In this document: piece after piece, positions 16,068-24,458 of the stretch
Layout: every line of letters starts with the position of its first letter
Position numbering within the stretch: the first letter of the stretch is position 1
Assembly: GCA_047600785.1 (NCBI GenBank)
Contig: JASGKH010000001.1
Coordinates: 868,001-932,000 of the forward strand
Length of the DNA stretch: 64,000 nucleotides
Origin: Breznakibacter sp047600785
GTDB taxonomy: Bacteria; Bacteroidota; Bacteroidia; Bacteroidales; Marinilabiliaceae
Reading direction: 5' to 3'
Made by a program: the position numbers and the translations under genes
Notes under the pieces: generated by a model
The model's input: the letters and a program-made list of their open reading frames with translations, nothing else
Databases searched by the model: none
What the model was told of the DNA's origin: nothing

Positions 16068-18029
16068 ATGGAAGGGCTCAGAAACTTAATCAGTATATCG
16101 CAATTCTACGGTTGCCAAAAGCAATACGTAATTGCAGGGGGCGGGAACACATCGTTCAAAACCGTTGACCATATTTGGGTGAAGGCGAGTGGTTCGGCAT
16201 TGGCTACCATCGCAGAAGACGGTTTTGCAAAACTTGATCGCCACAAATTGGCAAAAATGTCGGAGAAAACTTATAGTGCCGATCCGTTTGAACGCGAACG
16301 TCAGGTGAAGGACGATCTTACCGATGCCAATCTCACCAAAGAGAGAAGGCCGTCGGTAGAAACATCGTTACACGATCTGATCGGCTACAGCTACGTCGTA
16401 CATTTGCATCCGACGGCCGTGAACGGCGTAATGTGCAGTAATGATGTCGAGAACCTGATTTTGCCATTGTTCGGCAATGATGCACTTTATGTCCCTTACA
16501 CCGATCCCGGTTATATCCTGTTCAAAGAGGTAGAAGGACGTGTGCGGGCTTACCGTCAGGCAAAAAGTTGCGACCCCAAAGTGATCGTGTTACAGAATCA
16601 CGGCATCTTTGTCGGTGCCGATTCGATAGACGAAATCAAAAACATTTATGCAAGCGTGCTGGCGAAGATCGATAACGTTGTGGACCAACCGTTGCCGGCC
16701 GGAGAAATGGTTATTCCCGAGATAGCTTCGGAAATCATTCCGGCCATTCGCATGCTTGCTTCCTCAAACGAACTAAAAACATTGAAGGTCCGCCGCAACA
16801 AACTTGTTGACCATTTTACATCGAGCCGCGAGGCATTCTTGAAGATCGCAAAGCCTTTTACCCCCGACGCCATTGTTTACTGCAAAAGTGAGTGCATCTA
16901 TATTGATGAGGTGGCTGCCCCAATGGCTGTTATTGCCAGATTTAAGGCTGATTTCGACGCCTTTGTGTCCAAAAATGGCTATCAGCCCAAAGTGGTACTC
17001 ATCAAGGATATCGGTGTGGTGGCCATTGGAGACAATGCCGCACAGACCGATATCATTCTCGATGTATTCGAAGACACGATGAAGATTTCGTGGTTAAGCG
17101 AGTCGTTTGGCGGGCCACATTTCATGACGGCCGGGCAAATCCGTTTCATCGACACCTGGGAGGTGGAGAATTATCGTCGCAATGTGGCCGCAGGAGCATC
17201 GAAGGGGCGGATGGAAAACCGGACCATCATTGTGACCGGTGCCGCACAAGGTTTTGGCGAAGGCATTGCCCGTGGCCTCAAGGAACAGGGGGCCAATATT
17301 GTAGTGGCCGACCTGAATGCCGGGGTGGGCATGGAAACCGTGTCGGCATTCAACGCCATGAAAGGCAGCAATAAAGCTATTTTTGTTCAAACCGATGTAT
17401 CCAGGATCGAGCAGATAGAAAAACTGGTGAACCAAACGGTGAACTATTTTGGAGGGGTGGACGTTTTTATCAGCAATGCGGGTATTTTACGCGCGGGCGG
17501 ATTGGACGAGATGACCGTGGAGAGTTTCGATCTGGTGACCAAAATTAACTACAATGCCTATTTTTACTGCACCAAGGCAGTATCGAAGGTAATGAAACTG
17601 CAAACGGCTCATAGAGCAGGTTACTATGCCAACGTGATCCAAATCAACTCAAAAAGCGGCTTGAATGGGAGTAAGAAAAATTTTGCTTATGCCGGAGGTA
17701 AATTTGGCGGCATAGGCCTTACCCAATCATTTGCATTGGAACTGGCCCCCGATCGCATTAAAGTAAACAGCGTGTGCCCGGGCAATTTTTACGACGGTCC
17801 GTTGTGGAGCGATCCCGTAAACGGCCTGTTTGTGCAGTATCTTAAAGCGGGTAAAGTTCCCGGTGCCAAAACGATCGATGACGTCAAGCGCCATTATTTA
17901 AGCCAAACGCCCATCCAGCGCGGTTGCACGACCGATGACGTACTTAAGGCCGTGATGTATCTTATCGATCAGGAATTCGAGACAGGACAAGCCTTGCCGG
18001 TAACCGGTGGGCAGATTATGTTGAGTTGA
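16068..18029 (+). CDS. Fused class II aldolase / short-chain dehydrogenase (rhamnulose-1-P aldolase/ADH-like)
   Basis: A 653-residue bifunctional protein. The N-terminal class II aldolase part (1-~240) has the phosphate-binding GGGNTSFK and the zinc histidines in VVHLHPTAVNG and LQNHGIFVG. A middle segment (~270-380) is shared with other aldolase/dehydrogenase fusions. The SDR part begins at residue 382 with VTGAAQGFGEGIA, then SNAG and the catalytic YAGGK. Known fusions of this architecture (RhaEW type) cleave L-rhamnulose-1-phosphate to DHAP and L-lactaldehyde and oxidise the aldehyde to lactate. Since a separate rhamnulose-1-P-type aldolase lies at 25991, this one may serve another ketose phosphate. 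Start at 16068 follows the AT-rich gap. Confidence 0.85.
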   Translation: MEGLRNLISISQFYGCQKQYVIAGGGNTSFKTVDHIWVKASGSALATIAEDGFAKLDRHKLAKMSEKTYSADPFERERQVKDDLTDANLTKERRPSVETSLHDLIGYSYVVHLHPTAVNGVMCSNDVENLILPLFGNDALYVPYTDPGYILFKEVEGRVRAYRQAKSCDPKVIVLQNHGIFVGADSIDEIKNIYASVLAKIDNVVDQPLPAGEMVIPEIASEIIPAIRMLASSNELKTLKVRRNKLVDHFTSSREAFLKIAKPFTPDAIVYCKSECIYIDEVAAPMAVIARFKADFDAFVSKNGYQPKVVLIKDIGVVAIGDNAAQTDIILDVFEDTMKISWLSESFGGPHFMTAGQIRFIDTWEVENYRRNVAAGASKGRMENRTIIVTGAAQGFGEGIARGLKEQGANIVVADLNAGVGMETVSAFNAMKGSNKAIFVQTDVSRIEQIEKLVNQTVNYFGGVDVFISNAGILRAGGLDEMTVESFDLVTKINYNAYFYCTKAVSKVMKLQTAHRAGYYANVIQINSKSGLNGSKKNFAYAGGKFGGIGLTQSFALELAPDRIKVNSVCPGNFYDGPLWSDPVNGLFVQYLKAGKVPGAKTIDDVKRHYLSQTPIQRGCTTDDVLKAVMYLIDQEFETGQALPVTGGQIMLS

Positions 18030-18144
18030 TAAAAAGGAGAGATGTTTTGGCGCGAAACGGATTGAAGGGTCAGTGAAAGAGAATAAGACATTCGTCCTAT
18101 CGTCCAAATTAATCTATCTGTTTTATAAAAAACCTATTTTAAAG

Positions 18145-19419
18145 ATGAAAACCAAAGCAGTCCGTTTATACGGTAAAAAAGACCTCCGGTTGGAGGAATT
18201 TGAGTTGCCCGTCATTAATGATGATGAAATATTGGCCAAAGTGGTGTGCGACAGTATCTGCATGTCATCGTACAAAGCTGCCGGTCAAGGTTCCGATCAT
18301 AAGCGCATTCCGGATGATGTTGCCCAAAATCCCATTATCATCGGGCACGAGTTTGCCGGTGAATTGGTCGAGATAGGAGCCAAATGGCAACACAAATTCA
18401 AACCCGGGCAGAAATTCTCCATCCAACCGGCCATCTATTACGAAGATGGCCCTGTGGGAGTGTTGAGTGCGCCAGGCTATTCGTACAAATACATCGGTGG
18501 AGATGCCACATACGTTATCATTCCCAAAGATGTGCTGGTACAGGATTGTTTGTTGGCCTATAACGGTCCCGGATATTACCCTGCGTCATTGGCCGAGCCG
18601 TTAAGTTGTGTGGTGGGGGCCATGCATGCGAACTACCACACCACGCCGGGATCGTATGTGCACAAAATGGAGATTGTGGACGGCGGTAAAATGGCCGTTC
18701 TGGCGGGGGTAGGCCCTATGGGATTGGCTGCCATTAACTATGCGATCCATCGTGAAGATCGTAAACCGTCGTTACTGGTAGTCACCGACATCGACCAGGC
18801 CCGATTGGACCGCGCAGCCGAGATCTATCCTGTCCAGCTGGCCAAAGAAAAGGGCATCGAACTAATTTATTTAAATACCAAAGCATTGGAAAATCCCGTG
18901 GAATACATGCGCGGGTTGACCAATGGCAACGGCTACGACGATGTGTTCGTGTTTGCACCCGTGGCCCCTGTCATCGAGCAGGGTGACGCATTATTGGCCT
19001 TCGATGGTTGCTTAAACTTTTTTGCCGGTCCCAGCGACCAGAATTTACAAGCTAAAATGAATTTTTACAACGTGCATTATGCTTATACACATATTGTAGG
19101 AACCTCGGGCGGCAATACTGACGACATGAAAGAGTCGCTTGACATTATGAACAAAGGGCTCGATCCGGCCGGGCTGGTGACGCATATCGGTGGTTTGAAC
19201 GCCGTACCCGAGACCACGTTGCACTTGCCCGAGATCCCCGGAGGCAAAAAATTGATATATACGCACATTACCATGCCTTTGACACCTATTGCAGAATTTT
19301 CTGAAAAAGGTAAGTCAAGTAAACTCTTTGCCATGTTGGCTGAAGTATGCACCCGCCATAAAGGCTTGTGGAATGTGGAAGCAGAAGAGGTTTTGCTGAA
19401 AAATATCCATCTCCTTTAA
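18145..19419 (+). CDS. Zinc-binding dehydrogenase, L-sorbose-1-phosphate reductase-like
   Basis: A 424-residue medium-chain dehydrogenase. The catalytic zinc segment is CDSICMSSYKAA near residue 30 with IIGHEFAGE following, and the nucleotide-binding turn is AVLAGVGPMGLAA. The overall layout, including DHKRIPDD and FSIQPA, is closest to the SorE-type (L-sorbose 1-phosphate reductase) branch, not to plain alcohol dehydrogenases. It would interconvert a ketose phosphate and a sugar alcohol phosphate, which fits a neighbouring class II aldolase. The ATG at 18145 precedes the conserved KAVRLYGKKDLRLEE start. Last gene of the operon; a perfect hairpin follows at 19481-19512. Confidence 0.85.
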   Translation: MKTKAVRLYGKKDLRLEEFELPVINDDEILAKVVCDSICMSSYKAAGQGSDHKRIPDDVAQNPIIIGHEFAGELVEIGAKWQHKFKPGQKFSIQPAIYYEDGPVGVLSAPGYSYKYIGGDATYVIIPKDVLVQDCLLAYNGPGYYPASLAEPLSCVVGAMHANYHTTPGSYVHKMEIVDGGKMAVLAGVGPMGLAAINYAIHREDRKPSLLVVTDIDQARLDRAAEIYPVQLAKEKGIELIYLNTKALENPVEYMRGLTNGNGYDDVFVFAPVAPVIEQGDALLAFDGCLNFFAGPSDQNLQAKMNFYNVHYAYTHIVGTSGGNTDDMKESLDIMNKGLDPAGLVTHIGGLNAVPETTLHLPEIPGGKKLIYTHITMPLTPIAEFSEKGKSSKLFAMLAEVCTRHKGLWNVEAEEVLLKNIHLL

Positions 19420-19480
19420 TTGGAGACCGACACGGGCAAGTCCCATACTTTTTAGGATTTTTACATTGGGTTATGTTCAT

Positions 19481-19512
19481 ACAACGCCGGATCCGTTAGG
19501 ATCCGGCGTTGT
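19481..19512 (+). terminator. Strong intrinsic-type terminator ending the GntR-controlled operon
   Basis: ACAACGCCGGATCC (19481-19494), loop GTTA, then GGATCCGGCGTTGT (19499-19512): a perfect 14-bp stem with a tetraloop, followed by ATTTTAGG and further T-rich sequence. It is 62 bp past the dehydrogenase stop. Confidence 0.85.
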
Positions 19513-19599
19513 ATTTTAGGAACATTATTTTGTTATTTTTGTCAGCGCAATCGTTGCCCCTATAAATGGATTGCTTTTTGTCAATTTTTTATCATTTTG

Positions 19600-20156
19600 A
19601 AAGACAAGGATATTTCGTTGGCAGGTTTTGCGACCGGTGTGGAGCGGTTTAAAAAAGGTATTATAAAACCGATTCCCACTGGAACGCAACGGGGGGCTTT
19701 TACGGTTACCGGAATTTGGGTGAAAAATTGAAAACAATACTGCCCCAGATGCGATTGCTTGAAAATTCCGATTTTAAAAAAGAGAGTAAACTGTATACGG
19801 AAGGAGGAATTGCGAAGATGATTGCAAAGTACTTGCCCGAACCCGATACGATTTACACGCTTGTCAATTCATCTACTGCAATTCAGTTGCCGTATGTATT
19901 CGAAAACGAAGAGGATAATCTGTTGGTTGCCAAATACGGCACACGACATTACAAAAGTCAGGCAAATGGCCTTAAAGTGTTGATATTTAGGGATTCATTT
20001 TGTTCTGCATTGGTGCCGTACCTGTCCGAAAGCTTTGGCGAGACCTTTTTCTTTTGGACTTATGAAATGGATTGGAGTATAATAAATAAGATCAAGCCCG
20101 ATTTGGTTGTTTTTCAGTTTGTTGAAAGACATTCGGAAGCGTTGCTTGGACTTTAA
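19600..20156 (+). pseudogene. DHHW/AlgX-like (SGNH acetyltransferase-type) gene remnant, 5'-truncated and frameshifted
   Basis: Two frames together encode the C-terminal end of a DHHW-family protein, relatives of alginate O-acetyltransferase AlgX. The second frame carries YYKTDSHWNATGGFYGY (a variant of the DHHW motif) at 19659 onward and the late FRDSFCSALVPYLSE and DLVVFQFVERH motifs, ending at 20156. The first frame (from about 19600, DKDISLAGFATGVERFKK) joins it only if the A-run at 19651-19656 had seven A's instead of six. The upstream two thirds of the protein, including the signal peptide, are missing: the operon terminator occupies that space. Likely a decayed remnant. A protein from the internal ATG region alone would lack the active site. 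Confidence 0.7.
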
Positions 20157-20168
20157 TCTTTATTGTTT

Positions 20169-20894
20169 ATGCGTTCATTTATACCAGTTGCCCTTGTTAC
20201 GGGTTCCTCGCGTGGAATCGGGAAAGCCATTGCGCTACAATTGGCCAAAGACGGTTATTGTGTGGCAGTGACCGGTACCAACGAAGAATTGTTGGCAGAC
20301 GTAGTTGATGCCATAAAATCGGAAAATGGGCAAGCAGAGGCTTTTGCGTGCGATTTGGCTTCGTATCAATTATCGCCACAAATGTTGATAGATGATGTAG
20401 TGGGGCATTTGGGCCGTTTGGATGTGCTTGTCAATAATGCAGGATTGGCATGGGCCGATTCGTTTGAAAATATTATGCCATTTGATTATGAGCGGATTAT
20501 GTGCCTCAATCTTAAAGTGCCTCTGTTTCTAACCCAGGCAGCTTTACCGTATTTGTTCAAGTCCGACGAAAAGGCCATTGTCAATATTTCATCGGTAGTA
20601 GGGCATAAAGCCTATGCCAACCAAACACTTTATGCCGCATCGAAACATGCGCTGAACGGATTGATGAGTGCGTTGGCCAAAGAGTATCGCCATAAAGGGT
20701 TGGTTGTTCATAACGTTTCGCCGGGCGGCGTAGCCACCGAAATGATCAAAACAGCCCGTCCCGATTTGGACCCGGCCACACTGATCGACCCTGCCGACGT
20801 AGCACGAACAGTATCGTTTTTGCTTTCGCTGAAAGGTACCGCGCAAATAGATGAGATTAAAATTCGGCGCAAAGACAATGTGCCGTTTGAGTAA
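20169..20894 (+). CDS. Short-chain dehydrogenase/reductase
   Basis: A 241-residue classical SDR. TGSSRGIGKAIA binds NAD(P), LVNNAG is the structural motif, the catalytic serine lies in NISSVVG and the catalytic pair in YAASK. PGGVATEM is the usual post-active-site segment. Closest general resemblance is to 3-ketoacyl-ACP-reductase-like SDRs, which does not define the substrate. Only 12 bp follow the pseudogene stop, so it may originally have been its partner in one transcript. The ATG at 20169 is used; a TTG two codons earlier is less likely. It is convergent with the AraC-type regulator gene. Confidence 0.85.
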   Translation: MRSFIPVALVTGSSRGIGKAIALQLAKDGYCVAVTGTNEELLADVVDAIKSENGQAEAFACDLASYQLSPQMLIDDVVGHLGRLDVLVNNAGLAWADSFENIMPFDYERIMCLNLKVPLFLTQAALPYLFKSDEKAIVNISSVVGHKAYANQTLYAASKHALNGLMSALAKEYRHKGLVVHNVSPGGVATEMIKTARPDLDPATLIDPADVARTVSFLLSLKGTAQIDEIKIRRKDNVPFE

Positions 20895-20946
20895 CGGTTT
20901 GGGAAAATGGTTATGCGATTGATCGTCGAAATTTGAGCAACATTAC

Positions 20947-21840
20947 TTAAGATTCAAAATCCACAGGTTTCAATACGCTATTCCTCAGTTCGGAAGGTGT
21001 TTTGCCAAGTTTTTCCTTAAAAATACGGCTGAAATAATAGACCGATTCAAATCCCGTTTCATAAGCAATATCCTTTACGCTGGTTTCTGTCGTGATTAAA
21101 AGATCCTTGGCGCGCGATACCCTTAATTGCAGAAGGTACTGACCTGGCGATATCCCGGTAAATTTCTTGAACATTTTGCGGAAATAGCTGTATCCAATGT
21201 TGTTTTGCTCGGCCAGTTCGTAGAAATCTATTTCCTGGTTCAAATGGTCGTGCATGTGCTGACGTATCTTCTCAATGATGGTCTCGATGGGTTTGCCGGA
21301 GAAGTCCTTGTTCTTAATGTGGGAGAGGATGGTGCCGATCAGTTTTATTACATCGCCCGATGCCACTTGCTGATAGCCGGGTTTCTCTTTTTGGGTCGCA
21401 TCAAAAACACGGTAATAAAGTTCTATTATTTCTTCCTTCATGCCGCACTGGATAACGGGGAGGTTATCTTTTATTTGTTCGGTCGATAAGATATGGCGGG
21501 CGAATTTGCCATCGAAGCCAATGAAATTTTCTACCCAACCGGTTTTCTTGTGCGGACGATAACGGTGCCATTTGCCAGGTACGATAATCATCACAGAGCC
21601 TGGGTTGAGGTTGTAATGCGCCTCACGTGTTTCTAACGTACCTCCGCCTTCGGTGATATAGAGCATTTGGTATTCATGCAGGACACGTCCTTTCTCCCAT
21701 GAAAAATAATATCCTGATGGGTGGGCTTTTAAGGGGTACGGGACATTGGATTCTACCCGTGAAGTTCCGGTTACATTAATGTATAACCCCCATGTTTTAT
21801 CTTCCTCACTTGGAGTAAGATACTTAAAATAGTCTTTCAT
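20947..21840 (-). CDS. rhaR: AraC-family regulator, probable activator of the rhamnose operon
   Basis: A 297-residue regulator with an N-terminal cupin-like sensing domain (about 30-120; LNPGSVMIIVPGKWHRYRP) and a C-terminal double helix-turn-helix (about 190-290; YSYFRKMFKKFTGISPGQYL, VKDIAYETGFESVYYFSRIFKEKLGKTPSELR). It is divergent from the permease-isomerase-kinase-aldolase genes, the arrangement known for Bacteroides thetaiotaomicron RhaR, an AraC/XylS-family activator of rhamnose genes. The 145-bp gap contains a good promoter for the operon and candidate half-sites (TCAAATGTCAAATTGT, 21866-21881). By inference it binds L-rhamnose or a derivative and turns on the operon. Confidence 0.85.
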   Translation of the reverse strand: MKDYFKYLTPSEEDKTWGLYINVTGTSRVESNVPYPLKAHPSGYYFSWEKGRVLHEYQMLYITEGGGTLETREAHYNLNPGSVMIIVPGKWHRYRPHKKTGWVENFIGFDGKFARHILSTEQIKDNLPVIQCGMKEEIIELYYRVFDATQKEKPGYQQVASGDVIKLIGTILSHIKNKDFSGKPIETIIEKIRQHMHDHLNQEIDFYELAEQNNIGYSYFRKMFKKFTGISPGQYLLQLRVSRAKDLLITTETSVKDIAYETGFESVYYFSRIFKEKLGKTPSELRNSVLKPVDFES

Positions 21841-21882
21841 TTAATTACTGCCAAAAAGTGTAAATCAAATGTCAAATTGTGT

Positions 21883-21914
21883 ATTGTCGGTAAATGCGGA
21901 TAGGCTTACTTTTG
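21883..21914 (+). promoter_or_regulatory. Predicted promoter of the rhamnose operon
   Basis: The -7 element TACTTTTG (21907-21914) matches TAnnTTTG exactly; ATTG at 21883-21886 provides a -33 element with 20-bp spacing. Transcription would begin near 21921, giving a leader of about 65 bases before rhaT. The weak -33 is in keeping with an activator-dependent promoter. Confidence 0.65.
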
Positions 21915-21922
21915 AATGCAGG

Positions 21923-21938
21923 ACAATTACGCAATTGT
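21923..21938. repeat. Perfect inverted repeat in the rhaT leader
   Basis: ACAATT (21923-21928) and AATTGT (21933-21938) are separated by ACGC and lie at or just after the predicted start of transcription. This could be an operator for a second regulator or a short hairpin at the 5' end of the mRNA. Confidence 0.45.
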
Positions 21939-21985
21939 TCAAAAGTACCAAATTATTGCAATATTTTAATTAACCGGATTCAACT

Positions 21986-23074
21986 ATGCAAGCAATTTTA
22001 GGTGTTATTTACCATTCCATTGGCGGGTTTGCCTCTGGAAGTTTTTACATGCCCTATAACAAGGTCCGTAACTGGTCGTGGGAGAGCATGTGGATTGTCG
22101 GAGGTCTGTTCTCGTGGCTTATTGTGCCGCCGTTGGCCGCCTTTTTGACAATCCCCGATTTTATGGAGATCATAAGTTCTGCGTCTGGCCATGTATTGTT
22201 GATTACTTACCTGATGGGAGTACTTTGGGGGGTCGGCGGATTGACTTATGGCCTGGGCGTACGCTATTTGGGAATGTCGCTGGGCAATTCCGTGCTCTTG
22301 GGCATTACGGCCGTGTTCGGCGCGTTGGTTCCACCCATTTACTACAACATTGCGGGAACAGAAGGGCGTATTACGTTTACGGATATGCTGGCAAGTTCCG
22401 GCGGTCAGGTCGTGTTGTTGGGAACATTGGTTTGCATCGTGGGCATAGCCGTGTGCGGATGGGCCGGCATGCGGAAAGACAAAGAGCTTTCGGCCAATTC
22501 CAAGGATGGGACCAAAGGGGAATTCAAGATAATGACCGGGTTGATCATCTGTGTCATATCGGGTATCATGAGCGCATTTTTCAATTACGCCATTGAGGCC
22601 GGAAAGCCGATGGCCGAGGTCGCCAAAGCCAAACACGATATTTTGTTTGAGGGATCTAGCGTGTTGTTCCAAAATAACGTCATTTTCGTGGTGATTTTAT
22701 GGGGCGGGTTGACAACCAATTTGTTGTGGTGCATGTATTTGAATTTCAAGAACAAGTCGTTTGGCGATTACGGGAACCTGAAGGCACCGTTGGTCCGCAA
22801 TTATCTTTTTGCCGCCATGGCAGGGACCACCTGGTTTTTGCAGTTTTTCTTTTACGGCATGGGCGAAAGCAAACTTGGGAACGGTGCCAGTTCATGGATT
22901 TTGCACATGTCAACCATTATCCTTACATCCAATATGTGGGGCTTTTACCGAAAAGAATGGAAAGGGGTTTCTAAAAAAACGCTGACGACCATTATTGTAG
23001 GGGTAGGAATAATCCTGTTGTCTGTGTTTGTCGTGGCCATAGGAAACTCGTTGTCGGATGGGGCTACGCACTGA
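21986..23074 (+). CDS. rhaT: L-rhamnose/proton symporter
   Basis: A 362-residue membrane protein with about ten hydrophobic helices. The N-terminal GSFYMPYNKVRNWSWESMW corresponds to the conserved first loop of E. coli RhaT (proton-coupled rhamnose import across the inner membrane), and VRYLGMSLGNSVLLG with GMGESKLG are further family signatures. It is the first gene of the operon, with its own promoter and 40 bp before the isomerase gene. Confidence 0.92.
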   Translation: MQAILGVIYHSIGGFASGSFYMPYNKVRNWSWESMWIVGGLFSWLIVPPLAAFLTIPDFMEIISSASGHVLLITYLMGVLWGVGGLTYGLGVRYLGMSLGNSVLLGITAVFGALVPPIYYNIAGTEGRITFTDMLASSGGQVVLLGTLVCIVGIAVCGWAGMRKDKELSANSKDGTKGEFKIMTGLIICVISGIMSAFFNYAIEAGKPMAEVAKAKHDILFEGSSVLFQNNVIFVVILWGGLTTNLLWCMYLNFKNKSFGDYGNLKAPLVRNYLFAAMAGTTWFLQFFFYGMGESKLGNGASSWILHMSTIILTSNMWGFYRKEWKGVSKKTLTTIIVGVGIILLSVFVVAIGNSLSDGATH

Positions 23075-23113
23075 TTTTGAATAAAACGCAAATAGTTGAA
23101 AATATACAGAGAA

Positions 23114-24379
23114 ATGAAAAAAGAATTGATCGAAAAAGCCTATTTGTTGGCTAAAGAGCAATACGCGGAGTTAGGCGTGGATACCGATGCGGTGATCAAA
23201 CGCATGGACGAGTTGACGATAAGCCTCCATTGCTGGCAAACCGATGACGTGGGCGGATTTGAAAAACCCGATGCGATATTGGGAGGAGGTGGCATTCAAG
23301 TGACCGGCAACTATCCGGGCAAGGCCAGAAATATTGCCCAAATGCGGCAGGATTTAGATAAAGTAATGTTGTTGTTGCCCGGAAAGCAACGTCTAAATCT
23401 CCATGCCATATATGGTGAATTTGGTGGCAAACTGGTCGATCGGGACCAAATTACCGTTGAACATTTCCAGGGATGGATCGATTGGGCCAAAGAACGTAAG
23501 ATGGGCCTTGACTTCAATCCCACTTGTTTTTCGCATCCCAAAGCTGACGACGGGTTTACTCTGTCAAGCAAAAATGAAGGAAACCGTAAGTTCTGGGTAG
23601 AGCACGTCAAGCGTTGCCGTGCCATCGCGGCCGAAATGGGCAAACAGCTCGGTACTCCTTGTGTGCACAATACATGGATTCCCGATGGATCGAAAGATAT
23701 TCCCGTCGACCGCAACGGATATCGTGCCCTGTTGAAAAAATCACTTGATGAGGCATTTGAAGTGGAATACCCCAAAGAACACATGAAAGATGCCGTAGAG
23801 AGCAAAGTGTTTGGGATTGGGGCCGAAGCAATGACCGTAGGTTCGCACGATTTTTATTTGGGCTATGCGGTGAAAAACAACAAATTGATTTGCTTGGACA
23901 ACGGCCATTTCCATCCCACCGAACAGATCGGCGACAAAATCTCGTCATGTTTACAATTTGTCGATGAGGTATTGTTGCATGTAACCCGCCCCATTCGTTG
24001 GGATTCGGACCACGTGGTGACGTTGAACGACGAAATCCAGTTGATTGCTTCCGAAATCGTGCGTAACGATTTCCTGGGCCGGGTGAATGTAGGGCTTGAC
24101 TTTTTCGATGCTTCCATTAACCGCATCGGCGCCTACGTAGTCGGTACACGTGCAGCCCAGCAAGCATTCCTCATTGCCATGTTAGAGCCGACCGCTACCA
24201 TAAAAAAGTATGAGGAGACAGGCAAGAACTTTGAACGTTTGGCCATGCTAGAGCTTACCAAAACCCGTGCTTTTGGTGCTGTTTGGGATTATTATTGCTT
24301 GTTGAACAACGTTCCCGTAGGCGGCGATTTTATTGCCGAAATACAAAAGTATGAAACCGACGTATTGTTGAAACGATAA
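23114..24379 (+). CDS. rhaA: L-rhamnose isomerase
   Basis: A 421-residue isomerase converting L-rhamnose to L-rhamnulose; E. coli RhaA is 419 residues. The opening KAYLLAKEQYAELGVD, SLHCWQTDDVGGFE and the metal-site region LDFNPTCFSHPKADDGFTLS align with the family, as do TPCVHNTWIPDGSKD, LDNGHFHPTE and RWDSDHVVTL, which carry the metal-binding Asp and His residues. The ATG at 23114 is preferred to 23096 because MKKELIEKAY matches the family start. Cytoplasmic. Homologue of the isomerase in the Bacteroides rha operon. Confidence 0.95.
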   Translation: MKKELIEKAYLLAKEQYAELGVDTDAVIKRMDELTISLHCWQTDDVGGFEKPDAILGGGGIQVTGNYPGKARNIAQMRQDLDKVMLLLPGKQRLNLHAIYGEFGGKLVDRDQITVEHFQGWIDWAKERKMGLDFNPTCFSHPKADDGFTLSSKNEGNRKFWVEHVKRCRAIAAEMGKQLGTPCVHNTWIPDGSKDIPVDRNGYRALLKKSLDEAFEVEYPKEHMKDAVESKVFGIGAEAMTVGSHDFYLGYAVKNNKLICLDNGHFHPTEQIGDKISSCLQFVDEVLLHVTRPIRWDSDHVVTLNDEIQLIASEIVRNDFLGRVNVGLDFFDASINRIGAYVVGTRAAQQAFLIAMLEPTATIKKYEETGKNFERLAMLELTKTRAFGAVWDYYCLLNNVPVGGDFIAEIQKYETDVLLKR

Positions 24380-24458
24380 GTAATAAGAAGTGACACAGAG
24401 CCGCCAAGGCCAGGGAAAACGCTGTGCCTTTGCGTCTTTGTGTTGAATTTTTGAAGAT

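Noticed and set aside
21841..21985. Riboswitch in the rhaT leader
   Set aside because: The predicted leader is only about 65 bases with one short palindrome, too small and simple for known riboswitch classes.
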